DNA of 35,395 nt from the NCBI GenBank assembly GCA_021849505.1, contig JAJZSW010000021.1, positions 1 through 35,395 of the forward strand, written 5' to 3'. Below are positions 34,810 through 35,395 of this stretch, one piece after another; within the stretch, counting starts at the first letter, position 1, and each line of letters begins with the position of its first letter. The DNA comes from Pseudomonadota bacterium (GTDB lineage Bacteria > Pseudomonadota > Gammaproteobacteria > Burkholderiales > Rhodocyclaceae). Made by a program: the position numbers and the translations under genes. A model generated the notes under the pieces. That model did not search any database, was not told the DNA's origin, and saw nothing but the letters and a program-made list of their open reading frames with translations.

Positions 34810-35395
34810 TCAGGCCCAGCCGAGTTCGGCGCGCACGATGGCGGCGCCCGCCGCGAGCGCTTGCAGCTTGCCACGGGCGACGGCGCGCGGCAGCGGCACC
34901 ATGCCGCAGTTGGTGCAGCCGATCAGGCGGTGCGGCTTCACCCACTGCAGAGCCTTGCGCAGCGTGGCCGCGACTTCCTCGGGCGTTTCGATGCGGTTCG
35001 TGGCGACGTCGATGGCGCCAACCATGACCTCCTTGCCGTCGAGCAGCCCGATCAGTTCCATCGGCACGTGCGAGTTCTGGCATTCGAGGCTGACCTGGTT
35101 GATGGCGCTCTTGGCGAGCAGCGGAAAAGTTTGCTCGTACTGCCGCCATTCGGCGCCGAGTCCTTCCTTCCACTTGATGTTGGCCTCGATGCCGTAGCCG
35201 TAGCAGATGTGCGTGGCGGTCTTGCAGGGCAGGTTCGCTGCCGCGCGCTCGAGCGTCTTGATGCCCCAGTCGCGCACTTCGTCGAAGAAGACGTTAAAGG
35301 CCGGCTCGTCGAACTGCACGATATCGACGCCGGCCGCCGCCAGTTCATGGGCTTCCTGATTGAGGATCTCGGCAAAGGCCCAGGCCAGCTTCTCG
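34810..35395 (-). CDS. MetE-like methionine synthase (catalytic-domain type), C-terminal part
   Basis: The last 194 codons are present; the 5' end is beyond the right edge. The sequence has FDEPAFNVFF and the zinc-site pattern of cobalamin-independent methionine synthase: His and Cys in THICYGYG, Glu in QVSLECQNSH and Cys in IGCTNCGMVPLP. The spacing and short C-terminus fit stand-alone MetE catalytic-domain proteins ('core-MetE', which include MesD-like enzymes) that methylate homocysteine with a donor other than the usual triglutamyl folate. Full-length MetE cannot be excluded, as the N-terminus is not seen. It is convergent with the displaced acnB tail. Confidence 0.75.
   Translation of the reverse strand, partial: EKLAWAFAEILNQEAHELAAAGVDIVQFDEPAFNVFFDEVRDWGIKTLERAAANLPCKTATHICYGYGIEANIKWKEGLGAEWRQYEQTFPLLAKSAINQVSLECQNSHVPMELIGLLDGKEVMVGAIDVATNRIETPEEVAATLRKALQWVKPHRLIGCTNCGMVPLPRAVARGKLQALAAGAAIVRAELGWA

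Noticed and set aside
1-35395. CRISPR arrays, tRNA genes, transposases and integrases
   Set aside because: None was seen; the repeats found are too few and too scattered for a CRISPR array.

Overview
The window is GC-rich, densely coded chromosomal DNA from a betaproteobacterium, most likely of the Rhodocyclales (Azoarcus/Thauera/Sterolibacterium-like). The grounds are the betaproteobacterial order of TCA genes (sdhCDAB-sdhE-gltA next to a GntR regulator and mdh), a type-2 malate dehydrogenase, a PEP-CTERM protein, and a 2-oxoglutarate:acceptor oxidoreductase (Kor) set of the kind known from anaerobic aromatic degraders. No tRNA, rRNA, CRISPR array, transposase or integrase was seen.

Left part (1-8011): the start of plsB on the minus strand, mutS, a convergent CPA2-type antiporter, then two tandem PhnD-like periplasmic binding proteins followed 10 bp later by a membrane GGDEF-EAL protein. 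No ABC permease or ATPase accompanies them, so the binding proteins may be ligand sensors for c-di-GMP signalling, as NspS is for MbaA.

Centre (8011-25412, all minus strand, read right to left): sdhC-sdhD-sdhA-sdhB-sdhE-gltA, an intrinsic terminator, sucA-sucB-lpdA, a Kor module (a 604-aa FAD/Fe-S protein, a 346-aa FAD oxidoreductase, korA, korB), then zapE. The cell therefore encodes both the NAD-linked 2-oxoglutarate dehydrogenase and a ferredoxin or NAD(P)-linked CoA-dependent oxidoreductase for the same step. The Kor module sits between lpdA and zapE, which I recall as neighbours in many betaproteobacteria. Upstream of it is an FNR-like dyad at about -41.5 from a plausible start site. A related dyad covers the predicted start of the sdh transcript.

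Right part (25484-31497): a GntR/UTRA regulator divergent from mdh, with a clear inverted repeat between them, then mdh, a CitE-like protein, a DUF3617 protein and acnB with a strong terminator hairpin. Together these genes encode most of the TCA cycle.

Far right (31365-34809): the most unusual region. The 3' end of acnB plus its terminator occurs again as a degenerate direct repeat about 3.3 kb downstream, next to a MetE-like gene, with a third, more diverged tail copy in between. The enclosed cargo is a second GGDEF-EAL protein and an exported IdeS-like cysteine peptidase with a PEP-CTERM anchor and a sigma-54-type promoter. This looks like one or two insertions or duplications at the acnB 3' end. 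A 25-26 bp repeat is found at four places: after zapE, after acnB, after the displaced acnB tail, and in frame inside the sucB linker.
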